Assembly (NCBI GenBank): GCA_020344055.1
Contig: CP070813.1
Location: 423,447-483,032, forward strand
Origin: Candidatus Zixiibacteriota bacterium
Lineage (GTDB): Bacteria; Zixibacteria; MSB-5A5; UBA10806
Length of the DNA: 59,586 bases
Direction of reading: 5' to 3'
Shown: positions 33,701 to 42,978 of the stretch, in pieces
How the letters are laid out: each line of letters starts with the position of its first letter
Position numbering within the stretch: position 1 is the stretch's first letter
Notes under the pieces: generated by a model
Databases searched by the model: none
What the model was told of the DNA's origin: nothing
The model's input: only the letters and a program-made list of their open reading frames with translations
Made by a program: the position numbers and the translations under genes

Positions 33701-36266
33701 TCATGGAAAAACGCATGGTATTCCCGAGCCGGTTATATTTCTCGTCCGTGGAAGGAATATATGAAAAATCAAACCTGTAATTCGAATACTGTAAAGACGC
33801 GCCGAGAGTGAAATATTTCTGAACGCCCTTATCGTCATAAACGTATCCCGTTCGAAGACCCACATAATTGGAATACCAGTATTCGATGCCGATGTGCGGA
33901 ATGACTTCCTCGATCTCGGTCGTAATATCATCGTTCAAATCCACGAGAAGCTTATCGGCCTCGCCCAAAATTAGTACCTTATTGAAAGGAGAATCCACCA
34001 GCTTATAGTTAAAACCCAGGGCCAATTTCCTCGGCAACGGATCCGCCTGATCGGCGTCGATGTAGGCGATATCGGGTCCCAGATTTGAAACGTTGGCTGC
34101 CAGGGTCAAACTGCGGATAGGATTATAAAGAACTCCCACGTCGACTGCGAGGGAATAACCTGTGCCTTTTCCTTTTTCCGCGCCGGCCCCGACTTCGGCA
34201 AGATGGGAATTAATGTATCTTAGCGATAGACCTCCTGATACATTGTTGGCTATCTTGGTGCCATACGAAAGCGTAAAGGCCAGATCATAGGATACAAAAG
34301 ACCCCAGCGCTTCACCGACCTCATTGGTTCGCTCCTGGCTTCCGTAGGACAGAAAGGTAACGCCGAAACCGAAAGTTCCCCATTCATTGGTAGGATATAC
34401 GATGGAGAAGTAGTCATAATACAGGTCGTCGGCGAGTTGAACGAGATAGTTCGAATGCATGAAGGTTATATGTTTCTTGGCGGCCGCGTAAACAATCACC
34501 CTGTCATCGGAAGCGAACCACATCTCGCCCCCTTTTTCATAAACGCCCACCACGCTTGTGCCCGCATCGCCGAGATTGTATAACCTGCTCCACTCGCCGT
34601 TATTATACCTGAAGGTTCCATAGGAGGTCCCGACGATCGCCTTGTTGCCCGAAACCTGCGTCAACGCGTTAATTCTCGACGCCAGGGGATTGGCGTTGAC
34701 GAGAATCTTGTCTCCGCCCGAAAGCTGTTCCGATTCCAGATCGTTATATTCCGTAATCAATCTTTTAAGCGTTTCGATCTTTTCGGGATCGCGGTCGGGA
34801 ATAAACTGAACGGCCATGTCATGCAGAGAAGAAGCGCCCTCGGGGACCTCGACCGTTCTGTAGCCGAATTGCCTGAAACCGTCTTCCGCCAATACGACCA
34901 GCCCGAGGGAAGTGCCGATCCATAAAATTCCTTTCGAATCGACACTCAGTTCGGTAATTTCCCCTCTGTATCCCAATTCGTACGGCAGTAAAATCGACTG
35001 CCCGGCCTCGACAGAATCCAGCTGGTTCGTATTGGCGAGAGTGACTTTCGCCATCAGCGATTCGAGCCAGGCCTCGCCATACTTTCCATAATACTTTTTA
35101 ACCGTGAGAGTCAATTCCTCGCCTATCGATATTTCCTCCCGCCTCGACGATTGCCATATCCTGCCGTCGTAGTGATACAGAACGCCGTCCGAAACCGTCC
35201 AGACGTCTCGATCCCCGTTCGCCGCTACCGCTGAAATATGTCCGGTGGGCGCTCCCGATTCCTCGCCAAACGATTCCAGATCTCTTCCCGAAAAAACGAA
35301 TATGCCCTTATCGGTGCCTATGAACATCTTGCGCCGTCCGGCCTTCGCTATCACCGTAACATAACTGGATTGCAGGGTGTCGCTTCCTGCGGCAAAGGAA
35401 CTCCATCTGAATTTTCCGGGGTCCAGGCGGAAAAAGCCCTCATTCGTGCCGACATAAACATAATCATCATCCGAACCCAGGCAGGTTATGGTATCCGGCA
35501 ATATAAGATCATAGGGAAGCCATACCGACCTATCTCCCTTGGGGGAAATAGCGCGGTCGAATCCGAACGCGATCCGGTTTAAAAGATCTTCGTCGGGCTG
35601 GGACTGCGAAACCGCCGTTTCAATATCGTTTTTGATTTCTTCGAAACCCGACAAGTCTATTCTCAACCGTAAATAGGTCCTGTGCAGCTTTTCAAATCCG
35701 TATTGAATGTCTTCCCTGTAAATATAGTCTTCAGGCAACGCGGCCAACAGTTTGCTTTCGAGGAGGTCGATAGATTCAGGGGTGATTTCATTATTGGCCC
35801 TCGCAAGACGATCTATATAGACCTGGGCATCGCTTTCCTCGAGGCCGGTGTATCGCAAAATCATCGATTCGAGAGACGACTCCTTTTTGAGAGTGTGCCG
35901 CGCGCCCTGAATCCATTTGCCGTCCTCCCAGCGCGATAATCTCCCGTTCAATACGCCCCAGATATCATATTGTCTGTAGTTGACCTCGGGGAGGTTATTT
36001 TTCACCAGTACGATCTCTCTTATGGTATCGCCCTCGGCCGCCTTAAAGCTCAACCAGCTTCCGGTTAACGGGTAACGGCCGAGCCCGGCAGGATTCCAGT
36101 GAACCGCCGTGGCGTCATCGCTGACCGCCACGAAGGTCTCGCCCATTCCGCCGGCCCTGGCTCCGGGCGCGATTAACAGGAACTGCACCGCTGTCTGGGA
36201 AACCTGCGCCATCGCCGACCCCGATATTATCAATAGCAATATTAACGCACATTTATACGCTCTCAT
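33687..36266 (-). CDS. PorV-like outer-membrane protein with an inserted propeller domain
   Basis: 859 residues from the ATG at 36266. GGAGG lies five bases before this codon; two other ATGs (36278, 36269) sit before or too close to the site. After the signal peptide the protein begins like PorV/PorQ (FLLIAPGARAGGMGETFVAV, ATAVHWNPAGLG, about 30-65), and it ends with about 250 residues of barrel-like sequence (from about 610, WGTFGFGVTFLSYGS, to NTMRFSMNVGF). Between them are about 540 residues. They include propeller repeats of the two-component-regulator type (YVYVGTNEGFFRLD, MFIGTDKGIFVFS, LWIGTSLGLVVLAEDG, AIVGTSYGTFRYNNGEW) and a LysM-like stretch (LTVKKYYG to VEAGQSILLP, about 385-430). 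Ordinary PorV is near 400 residues. It lies between porU and a sorted protease. Confidence 0.82.
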   Translation of the reverse strand: MRAYKCALILLLIISGSAMAQVSQTAVQFLLIAPGARAGGMGETFVAVSDDATAVHWNPAGLGRYPLTGSWLSFKAAEGDTIREIVLVKNNLPEVNYRQYDIWGVLNGRLSRWEDGKWIQGARHTLKKESSLESMILRYTGLEESDAQVYIDRLARANNEITPESIDLLESKLLAALPEDYIYREDIQYGFEKLHRTYLRLRIDLSGFEEIKNDIETAVSQSQPDEDLLNRIAFGFDRAISPKGDRSVWLPYDLILPDTITCLGSDDDYVYVGTNEGFFRLDPGKFRWSSFAAGSDTLQSSYVTVIAKAGRRKMFIGTDKGIFVFSGRDLESFGEESGAPTGHISAVAANGDRDVWTVSDGVLYHYDGRIWQSSRREEISIGEELTLTVKKYYGKYGEAWLESLMAKVTLANTNQLDSVEAGQSILLPYELGYRGEITELSVDSKGILWIGTSLGLVVLAEDGFRQFGYRTVEVPEGASSLHDMAVQFIPDRDPEKIETLKRLITEYNDLESEQLSGGDKILVNANPLASRINALTQVSGNKAIVGTSYGTFRYNNGEWSRLYNLGDAGTSVVGVYEKGGEMWFASDDRVIVYAAAKKHITFMHSNYLVQLADDLYYDYFSIVYPTNEWGTFGFGVTFLSYGSQERTNEVGEALGSFVSYDLAFTLSYGTKIANNVSGGLSLRYINSHLAEVGAGAEKGKGTGYSLAVDVGVLYNPIRSLTLAANVSNLGPDIAYIDADQADPLPRKLALGFNYKLVDSPFNKVLILGEADKLLVDLNDDITTEIEEVIPHIGIEYWYSNYVGLRTGYVYDDKGVQKYFTLGASLQYSNYRFDFSYIPSTDEKYNRLGNTMRFSMNVGF

Positions 36267-36322
36267 CATTTCCTCCATATATGAGACTTTTACTTAATTG
36301 TCGGCCGATTATTATCATCATC

Positions 36323-39300
36323 TTACCTCAATATCGCCAATTTTCTAACTTCTTCCGCTTTCATTTTATGACCGTTCGTATCTCTACTTTCCGCGTATAT
36401 CCTGTAAAGATATATCCCGTTTGCCAGGTCGTGGCCGTCGGCATCCTTCAGGTTCCAGTCCACCTGGCTGCAATCCATGCCGGTATATTGAGAAGACATC
36501 AGATCGAACGATTTTATTTTTCTGCCCGATTCGGTGAATATGCTGATCTTGACTCGCTCCACCGAATTACTGAGGCAGTATTGAAAAGTTGTTTTATCGT
36601 GACCGTCTCTAACGGGATTAGGATAATTCCATACCTCCGATAATTCCAGGCCATCCATTGAAACGACCTCTACCCGTTCGGTAATTAAGGTCGAATTATT
36701 AAAATTGTCCCACGCCTTTATCGAAAGTTCGTGCTCGCCCAACGGCAATGATGGAATACTGATCTCGAATGTGCCGCTTGTGTATTCGCCGCGATCATAC
36801 ACGAAATCGTCGGTGACGTCGGCTTCATAGACATCACCGTCATCGATTTTTACCACGATACCGTGGCCCAGCTGGCCGGTGATGTTTATCCCGTGCTCAT
36901 CGGTAATCTCGCCTCCCAGCGTGAAGGTTTCGGGAACCATGGTAATGCCCGCGCCGAAAGGCCTCCCGTCAACAAAGAGGTCTATGCTTGGACCGGTGGA
37001 ATCAACGATGGACGGCACCGAACCGGAAACCAGCAAAGAATCCACAACCCCGGCGGCATCATAGGCGCCGTTCTCGGCATAAACATGGATTTTCGCCCCC
37101 TGGCTCCCGTAGGAAACGTCCTTGGGTATAAAAAACTGGCTTGTAAATTGACCATTGACGACGTCGACCGGGCCGAAAAATATGGTCGGGCCGGGAGCCA
37201 TAAAACTTACTGTCGCATTTATGGGATTATTATTTCTATCCCTTAATACCACGGTTCTATTTATGGTGCCGTCCTTAACCGAGATCCAGGCGGTTCCATT
37301 GAAATCGGACATTACGTTACTGTCGTTGTCTATAATCTCACCGGCGACGGACCCGACGTTTAAGGCTACGATGGAGTCGGGCGCGGATGAAAACTGGACG
37401 TCAAACTTCGGGAACTGCAGAATCTGGGAAGGATCGCCGAGCAATATATAAGACCTGTCATTGGAGGATGTGGGTACGTAGCGAAGATATTTCGCGGTAT
37501 ATAAAGCTTCGCCGATACCCACGGAATCGCTTCCAAGCAACAGATCGTAAACTTTGGCGTTCAACCGCGCGTTCGCTCCCGCGAATACCTCGCGAGTCGC
37601 GGAGATTACGGCGACGCCGCCGCGCTGATTCGATCTCAACAGCTCTTCGGCAAAGCTTTCGAAGGAGGGGTCATCGAAAAAGCCGATAGAACAGCTGGCG
37701 GTATAAATCAATGGCAATCTTCTGGCATTGGTCAATCTGGCGATATCCTGCGAGCGCCTGAATATACGCTCATCCGCCCAGAGCCCCGGACTTCCATGAC
37801 CGATCCAGTCGATAATCAACGATCCGCTGTTAAACGCTCCTATCAGAGCCTCCCTGGCCTCGGGCTTTTCGCCTCCCGTCCTGAGAGGATATTCCACCAG
37901 GTATATTTTGGAGACTTCAAACCTGTTGGGCACGTGACTGTTAGCCAGAGTTTCCGCCTGCGTCGTATGATAAGTCTCCGTAATTGAGCGCGGAGGATGC
38001 AGATTATCATCCGCCACAATTACAATCTTATTCCTCCAGGTAGAGAGATCGGGATCGCCGTCGTAATTGTAAAACTTATCGATCATCTCTTCGGCATCCT
38101 GCACCGATTTGGCTGGAATTCTCCCGATCATCATATCGGGGACATTATTGGTATCCGAATCGAGATATCCCGAAGGTCCGAAATAGACGAAATGCTCGTC
38201 CGACATAACCTCGCTGTTCTCATATGGAGTTATGAAATTGAAGTTGGTTCCTCCCAGATTCATTCTGTAATCATAATGGCCGTCGCCCAGAAGCGTCGCA
38301 AATGAGGGCGCCGGTGCCGGCCAGTTCTCATAGGCGAATTTCAGAAAATCCCTTATGGCTACCGGATCCTGTAACCCCCATGAAAACTGGTTGTAGATAT
38401 CCGATATTTTCACTATGCGGGTCGAAAGATTATATTCATCTCTTCTCAATTCCTCGAGCCGCGCCGCCTGATCCACAAACGAATCGAAGGCGATCAAGAC
38501 TATATCGGCGCGATTATCCGGGGACGCTATATCTTTCAGATAATCCGGCTCATATATGCTGACGCTTCCCGGGCTTTTCAAACGATCGATTGTGGAAATA
38601 TAAAATTCTGTATGTGAGCCGCTATCTGAAACGTTATGAAACACGAGGTCTTCACCGGATAATTCCGCCCCTGTAATTCTTACCGGAGACATTACATCGG
38701 TTATATCCAGAAGTATATATGGGCCGATTATTCCACTCAGGTTATATCTTATGACACCGTCGGCATCGGGCCGCGAAAACTTGAGGTTTCCATCGATGGC
38801 CCGCAACCAGCGCGGATAGTGTATCTCGATATTATCCAGGTAAAAATCGGTGGCGCTGGTAACCTCCAGCTGATTCAAACCATCCGAAAGATCGTTCGTT
38901 AAGAACGTGGAATATCTGTAAGTCGAGGAATCGTTAAACGCCACTGTCGACAGAACCTCGCCGTTATTCACGATAAGCTGGGGAAAACCGGAACGATGCC
39001 TGACATATACCATGGCATCGCCGGCCGAAACAACGTCGGTAAGCTGGACGGAGGTCTCAAAGGATCTGCCGAACCCCCAGTACCAGTCGAAATAATCATG
39101 AATGGCCGAAGTTGTCGAACTCCTCCAGAAAATCCACTCTGCCTCTTTCTGATATCTATGTTTGAAATCGACCACGGACAGATCATATGAGCCGTCCGGC
39201 GATCCATCAACTTCCTCAAACCTCTCAGGAGGATTTGTAAAAAAATCGTCAAAGGTCAGCCAGAAGATATTTTTATCGGTGTAATGGTTTCTATAGTGAA

Positions 39301-40333
39301 TGAAACGATTATGATATTCGGAATATTCCCAGGAATCGACGGGATTGGCATAAAAAACGATATAATCTCCATTATCGAACTGCCCATCATCCCCGCCGAG
39401 GACCGTTATGGGGATCTCGACCAATTCCGGACGGGGAACGTCATTATCGGGCGGCAATTCCCTTCCCCCGCCATTGAAGACCCGCACCTCATTCGGATCT
39501 ATACCCAGGGGATTAATATTGATGGAATTAAATTCCAGCCAGCCGATTTTATAAATTCCTCCGGCTGTCAATTCTATTCTGACCCAGGTGGAAGCGGAAT
39601 CGAAGGGAGAGGCCGCCAGAGAGGTAACCATAGACGGTTCCCGCGCTTCTGATACAAACCAATTCCTTGCTATCTCATAATTGGCGACCATGTTCCTGAA
39701 AATCCTGTCGAATATCCGACCGGGATTTTTATACGCCGCGGCGTCCGGAATGCTCTGCCCTGAAAAATCGACCCTTAAAGTAATCGATTCCAGAATCGAT
39801 AATGCGCGATTGACTTTGGAGTACCTGGCGACCGGTACCGCGATCCTGGCAATGTTAAGGCCCCGGATATTATCTATAGACAGGATATGGGGATCCGCTT
39901 GAGGAACAACGGGATTCAGCGCCAAAGCCGAGGAATAGGCCTTGTCGTATTCCTCTTTGGTGGCGCGGGCGAAAAACGGCGCGATCTCCTTAAAAGGCGA
40001 TTCCGAATACCGGCGATCAATAATCTGTATAATCGGTTTCGTGCCCGGTGGTATCCCCAACGGAACTATTTTTTCCGGGATCAAAACCTGTCCCTCCACC
40101 CGTATCTGGGCAGTTCCAGGAACTTCGAGGGTCTGATAATTTTTGTTCCCCGCTTCGAAATCGTCGAAACTCGGGCGGGGGACTACATATTTAAATGTAA
40201 CCCCGGAAATATCGGAACTCAGTACTTCAACATCGGAATCAAAAGTAAATCCATTATCGGCAAAAGAGTTACCCGCTATCAGAAGCGACGCGAATATGAC
40301 TGTTATTCTTGAATATCCAGGCAGGTAACTCAT
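36323..40333 (-). CDS. porU: PorU-like C25 (gingipain-type) peptidase with sorting tail
   Basis: 1336 residues from the ATG at 40333, which has a perfect AGGAGGT site; an open frame to 40396 adds 21 residues before that site and is rejected. The signal peptide (ITVIFASLLIAGNSFA) is followed by a beta-rich pro-region, then a C25 peptidase domain. Its likely catalytic His is in IDWIGHGSPGLW near 844 and its Cys in YTASCSIGFFDD near 880, with GGVAVISATREVFAG after it. The last 105 residues (VWNYPNPVRDGHDKTTFQY to LANGIYLYRIYAESRD) form a FlgD-like/type IX sorting tail. In Bacteroidota PorU cuts such tails and links the cargo to surface lipopolysaccharide, working with PorV. It is the first gene of a 17.5-kb locus with its own promoter. 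Confidence 0.88.
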   Translation of the reverse strand: MSYLPGYSRITVIFASLLIAGNSFADNGFTFDSDVEVLSSDISGVTFKYVVPRPSFDDFEAGNKNYQTLEVPGTAQIRVEGQVLIPEKIVPLGIPPGTKPIIQIIDRRYSESPFKEIAPFFARATKEEYDKAYSSALALNPVVPQADPHILSIDNIRGLNIARIAVPVARYSKVNRALSILESITLRVDFSGQSIPDAAAYKNPGRIFDRIFRNMVANYEIARNWFVSEAREPSMVTSLAASPFDSASTWVRIELTAGGIYKIGWLEFNSININPLGIDPNEVRVFNGGGRELPPDNDVPRPELVEIPITVLGGDDGQFDNGDYIVFYANPVDSWEYSEYHNRFIHYRNHYTDKNIFWLTFDDFFTNPPERFEEVDGSPDGSYDLSVVDFKHRYQKEAEWIFWRSSTTSAIHDYFDWYWGFGRSFETSVQLTDVVSAGDAMVYVRHRSGFPQLIVNNGEVLSTVAFNDSSTYRYSTFLTNDLSDGLNQLEVTSATDFYLDNIEIHYPRWLRAIDGNLKFSRPDADGVIRYNLSGIIGPYILLDITDVMSPVRITGAELSGEDLVFHNVSDSGSHTEFYISTIDRLKSPGSVSIYEPDYLKDIASPDNRADIVLIAFDSFVDQAARLEELRRDEYNLSTRIVKISDIYNQFSWGLQDPVAIRDFLKFAYENWPAPAPSFATLLGDGHYDYRMNLGGTNFNFITPYENSEVMSDEHFVYFGPSGYLDSDTNNVPDMMIGRIPAKSVQDAEEMIDKFYNYDGDPDLSTWRNKIVIVADDNLHPPRSITETYHTTQAETLANSHVPNRFEVSKIYLVEYPLRTGGEKPEAREALIGAFNSGSLIIDWIGHGSPGLWADERIFRRSQDIARLTNARRLPLIYTASCSIGFFDDPSFESFAEELLRSNQRGGVAVISATREVFAGANARLNAKVYDLLLGSDSVGIGEALYTAKYLRYVPTSSNDRSYILLGDPSQILQFPKFDVQFSSAPDSIVALNVGSVAGEIIDNDSNVMSDFNGTAWISVKDGTINRTVVLRDRNNNPINATVSFMAPGPTIFFGPVDVVNGQFTSQFFIPKDVSYGSQGAKIHVYAENGAYDAAGVVDSLLVSGSVPSIVDSTGPSIDLFVDGRPFGAGITMVPETFTLGGEITDEHGINITGQLGHGIVVKIDDGDVYEADVTDDFVYDRGEYTSGTFEISIPSLPLGEHELSIKAWDNFNNSTLITERVEVVSMDGLELSEVWNYPNPVRDGHDKTTFQYCLSNSVERVKISIFTESGRKIKSFDLMSSQYTGMDCSQVDWNLKDADGHDLANGIYLYRIYAESRDTNGHKMKAEEVRKLAILR

Positions 40334-40350
40334 AAAACCTCCTATCTGAT

Positions 40351-40375
40351 ACACTGGCTCAATCCAAGCCGGTGT
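40351..40375 (-). promoter_or_regulatory. Leader hairpin before porU
   Basis: On the minus strand ACACCGGCT, seven bases, AGCCAGTGT form a 9-bp stem with one C-A mismatch. It ends about eight bases before the AGGAGG ribosome site of porU. It could affect mRNA stability or translation start. Confidence 0.35.
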
Positions 40376-40488
40376 AAAAATCCGACCAACGGGCATTGTA
40401 GATTAATTTAACTCTTTACGATTCTTTTGTCTACAAAACCCTTTAGCCAGATACGATAGGCAGTTCCTTTCCTGTCTTGAATGAGCCT

Positions 40489-40516
40489 AAAATATATCGA
40501 TTTGCAAAATTGTCAA
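40489..40516 (-). promoter_or_regulatory. Promoter of the porU locus
   Basis: TTGACA (40516-40511), 16 bases, TATTTT (40494-40489), lying just after the aldolase stop codon. The predicted leader of porU is about 150 bases and carries the hairpin at 40351-40375. No other strong promoter is seen down to 22827. Confidence 0.6.
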
Positions 40517-40530
40517 GCATATTTTTCATC

Positions 40531-41604
40531 CTAAACCTTCTCCGCCAGCATTTTTGCCGAACCGACCGCCCTGAAAGCCTCAAAAAATTCGATGGCCGCT
40601 TTTCTGGATTCTTCCTCCATCGCTTTTTTGTATTTATCAGGGATATCGCCTATTTCATTAAAAAATTGCCTGGTAGCGAATTTTATATCTTTGCCGGCTT
40701 CGGAGGCCCAGTTTTTCATTTCGGTCATTAAATCATCCGGAAGGTTTTTGTGCGCAATATTCTGCCACTGCGTACCGACATTCCCTTTTCTGATACCGTA
40801 ATCGGCAAATCTTCCGACCAGGTGAAGCGGGGTGCCGGTTATGCCGTGCTGGGCTATGCATACGCCATGCTTTTTCACCGCTTCATAGCATTCCCCGGTG
40901 CGCTCCAGGTCGATCGATATCTCCTCGCCCTCCAGATAATTGCCGTGCTTGGAGCCGTTGTTGATACCGAGGAGATGGGGCGTGATCCCGTTGTCCAGCA
41001 GCCCTTCGACGAACGTCCGGGCCTCTTCAACTGTCGTAATTTCGCCGGAGGAGCCGACCGATTTTATCTCCCCCACCTCGGTCTCGAGGCCGAATCCCAT
41101 CTCCACTATCGGCCTGGCCATTCTGGACGTAATGGCAATATTATCTTCCTCTTCGTTGAACGAAGCATCGAGAGCGTAACAGGTGTAGCCGGCGTTAAGC
41201 TGTTCGGCTATTAAATCTTCTGTAGCCTTAATGTCTTCCTCTTTGGTGGTTTTTACCGTGAGATGATCGCCGTGAATAACAAACGGCCGGTCATATCCGA
41301 TTTCATCGGCGTACCCTATCACGGTATCGAAATAATCCTGCGGCGTCATCCCGGTGTATCCGCCTTTCAGGTCCGATTCGGATTTCGCCATTTCAAACGC
41401 CACCAGCGAATCCGTTTCCATGGCCGCTTTCATTATACCGGGGATTACGTGTTTAATCCTGGTATTGCAGGCCATAACGATTATTTTTTCGTCGCGGATA
41501 TTCTCGAAAATATCTTTACCGTTAATCAAGCATATTTTTGACCGGGCCCCCAGTTTCGCCCTGATATTATCCGGCCGCATGTCGAGAAGCTTTTTAAAAC
41601 TCAT
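40531..41604 (-). CDS. Class II fructose-bisphosphate aldolase family protein
   Basis: 357 residues of a zinc-dependent class II aldolase TIM barrel. Metal and substrate motifs visible are HGDHLTVKT near 113 (HxDH), LDASF near 147, GLETEVGEI near 172 with the conserved Glu, NNGSKHGNYL near 215, and AQHGITGTPLHL near 248. The family splits fructose-1,6-bisphosphate or tagatose-bisphosphate into triose phosphates in glycolysis and gluconeogenesis. The sequence is off the main fba line, so the sugar is uncertain. AGGAG five bases before the ATG is a strong ribosome site, and the gene lies 41 bases after the DUF554 gene, probably in the same transcript. Confidence 0.88.
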   Translation of the reverse strand: MSFKKLLDMRPDNIRAKLGARSKICLINGKDIFENIRDEKIIVMACNTRIKHVIPGIMKAAMETDSLVAFEMAKSESDLKGGYTGMTPQDYFDTVIGYADEIGYDRPFVIHGDHLTVKTTKEEDIKATEDLIAEQLNAGYTCYALDASFNEEEDNIAITSRMARPIVEMGFGLETEVGEIKSVGSSGEITTVEEARTFVEGLLDNGITPHLLGINNGSKHGNYLEGEEISIDLERTGECYEAVKKHGVCIAQHGITGTPLHLVGRFADYGIRKGNVGTQWQNIAHKNLPDDLMTEMKNWASEAGKDIKFATRQFFNEIGDIPDKYKKAMEEESRKAAIEFFEAFRAVGSAKMLAEKV

Positions 41605-41645
41605 TTCAACTCCTTTAACCTATTTATGATCTTCATTGTTCCATA

Positions 41646-42329
41646 CTAAATTAAGAGCCATGAGGTTATGGCAATGACGCCCAGCGCCGGAATAAAATTG
41701 CCCACCGGTATTCTGGCGTCCGTCAACATATTAAAACCGATTCCAAGGATAAGCAATCCCCCCGCGGCGCTTATCTCGTTGAGGACAATTTCCGATATGA
41801 AATTCCCCATTATAGCGCCCAGGCCGGTCAATATTCCCTGCACAATAAAGACAGTCAACGCGGAAAAGATTACGCCTATTCCCAGCGACGCGGTCAGGGC
41901 GATTGCCGCCGCTCCATCCAAAAGAGACTTAATATAAATCAGGTCGGCCTTCTGCGCGAAACCGTCCTCCAGCGATCCCACAATGGTCATGGGGCCGGTA
42001 CAGAATAAAAGCGAGGCGGTCACAAACCCCAGAACAAAGGTCGAAGATGACGATCCCACTTTATTTTTTAACCTTTCCCCGATCTGTTCCAACCACTCTT
42101 CTATGCCTATTATTTGCCCGACAATCCCTCCCACAATGACTGATCCTACCACCAGAAAAAGGTTTGCTGTATTCAGAGCCATCTGGGCTCCGATGGCGAT
42201 GGTCGATAATCCCAGCCCCATGAATATGATTTTCTTTATCTTCTCGGGCAGTCTCGCCCCGGCAAACAGACCGATTCCTGTCCCCATAATAACCGTCCCC
42301 GTATTGACCAGAAATCCGTATAAATGCAT
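41646..42329 (-). CDS. DUF554 family integral membrane protein (YqgA/YdfK-like)
   Basis: 227 residues with about six hydrophobic helices. Family patterns are GFLVNTGTVIMGTGIGLFAG at 5-24, LPEKIKKIIFMGLGLSTIAIG near 28-48, FVTASLLFCTGPMTIVGSLEDG near 101-122, and the end LPIL-type hydrophobic helix GNFIPALGVIAITSWLLI. DUF554 proteins are of unknown function and are proposed to be transporters or ion-handling proteins. It lies between coaE and the aldolase, with a possible promoter in the 43-base gap before it. Confidence 0.88.
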   Translation of the reverse strand: MHLYGFLVNTGTVIMGTGIGLFAGARLPEKIKKIIFMGLGLSTIAIGAQMALNTANLFLVVGSVIVGGIVGQIIGIEEWLEQIGERLKNKVGSSSSTFVLGFVTASLLFCTGPMTIVGSLEDGFAQKADLIYIKSLLDGAAAIALTASLGIGVIFSALTVFIVQGILTGLGAIMGNFISEIVLNEISAAGGLLILGIGFNMLTDARIPVGNFIPALGVIAITSWLLI

Positions 42330-42337
42330 AGATGTCT

Positions 42338-42366
42338 TTATTATCGATTTTGCGGCGATTATGCAA
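42338..42366 (-). promoter_or_regulatory. Candidate promoter of the DUF554-aldolase pair
   Basis: TTGCAT (42366-42361), 17 bases, TAATAA (42343-42338), between the coaE stop and the DUF554 start. Both boxes are imperfect. Read-through from polA-coaE is equally possible. Confidence 0.35.
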
Positions 42367-42372
42367 GTAAAA

Positions 42373-42966
42373 TCAATGCCTTATCGATTTTAGAAAGCTG
42401 TAAACCCTGTTTCTCAGCGCGGTTTTATGACAGTTGTTTTCGATCACGAAATCGGCCCCGGCCTCCTTTTGCCTCTGGGGTAGCTGCGAGCTTATCCTGT
42501 CCAATGCTTCTTTTTTCGAAAGTCCGGAATCCGTCAATCTTTTTATACGATTGGCGCGATTCGCTGATATAACTAGTATATAATCAAACCAGCTTTCGAT
42601 CCCCCATTCGAAAATCAAAGCGGCATCCACTACAACTACTTTCCCGGATACCGATTTTCGGTATTTATTTATTTTCGATTTCAGAAGCCTCAGCAAATAT
42701 GGATGAATGATTGAATTGAGTTTTTTTAATTTTCTCGAATCGGCGAAGACAATCTTTCCCAATGATTTTCGGTCCAGCGAACCATCCGGATCCAAGATTT
42801 CTTTGCCGAAGGTTTTGATCAGTTTTTTGAGTGTGGTCGAATAAGTCTCTAAAACCTCCCGGCCGGTATCATCACCGGATATAATAATGGCCCCTTTTCT
42901 TCTGAGATACTCGGCGGCGAGAGATTTTCCGGCCCCCGGCGTTCCCGTTAACCCTATTAAAACCAT
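42373..42966 (-). CDS. coaE: Dephospho-CoA kinase
   Basis: 197 residues, normal for CoaE, which phosphorylates dephospho-CoA in the last step of coenzyme A synthesis. The P-loop GTPGAGKS is at residues 8-15, followed by AAEYLRRKGAIIISGDDTGR near 17-36, with the conserved Asp near 32-33. DPDGSLDRKSLGKIVFAD near 78-95, IIHPYLLRLL near 106, and VVDAALIFEWGIESWFD near 128-144 also fit; the usual VPLLFE is here AALIFEWG. It starts 12 bases after the polA stop. Confidence 0.94.
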   Translation of the reverse strand: MVLIGLTGTPGAGKSLAAEYLRRKGAIIISGDDTGREVLETYSTTLKKLIKTFGKEILDPDGSLDRKSLGKIVFADSRKLKKLNSIIHPYLLRLLKSKINKYRKSVSGKVVVVDAALIFEWGIESWFDYILVISANRANRIKRLTDSGLSKKEALDRISSQLPQRQKEAGADFVIENNCHKTALRNRVYSFLKSIRH

Positions 42967-42978
42967 CTTTAAACCAGG

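Noticed and set aside
40334..40396. N-terminal extension of porU to 40396
   Set aside because: A perfect AGGAGGT site precedes the ATG at 40333, and the signal peptide follows that codon.
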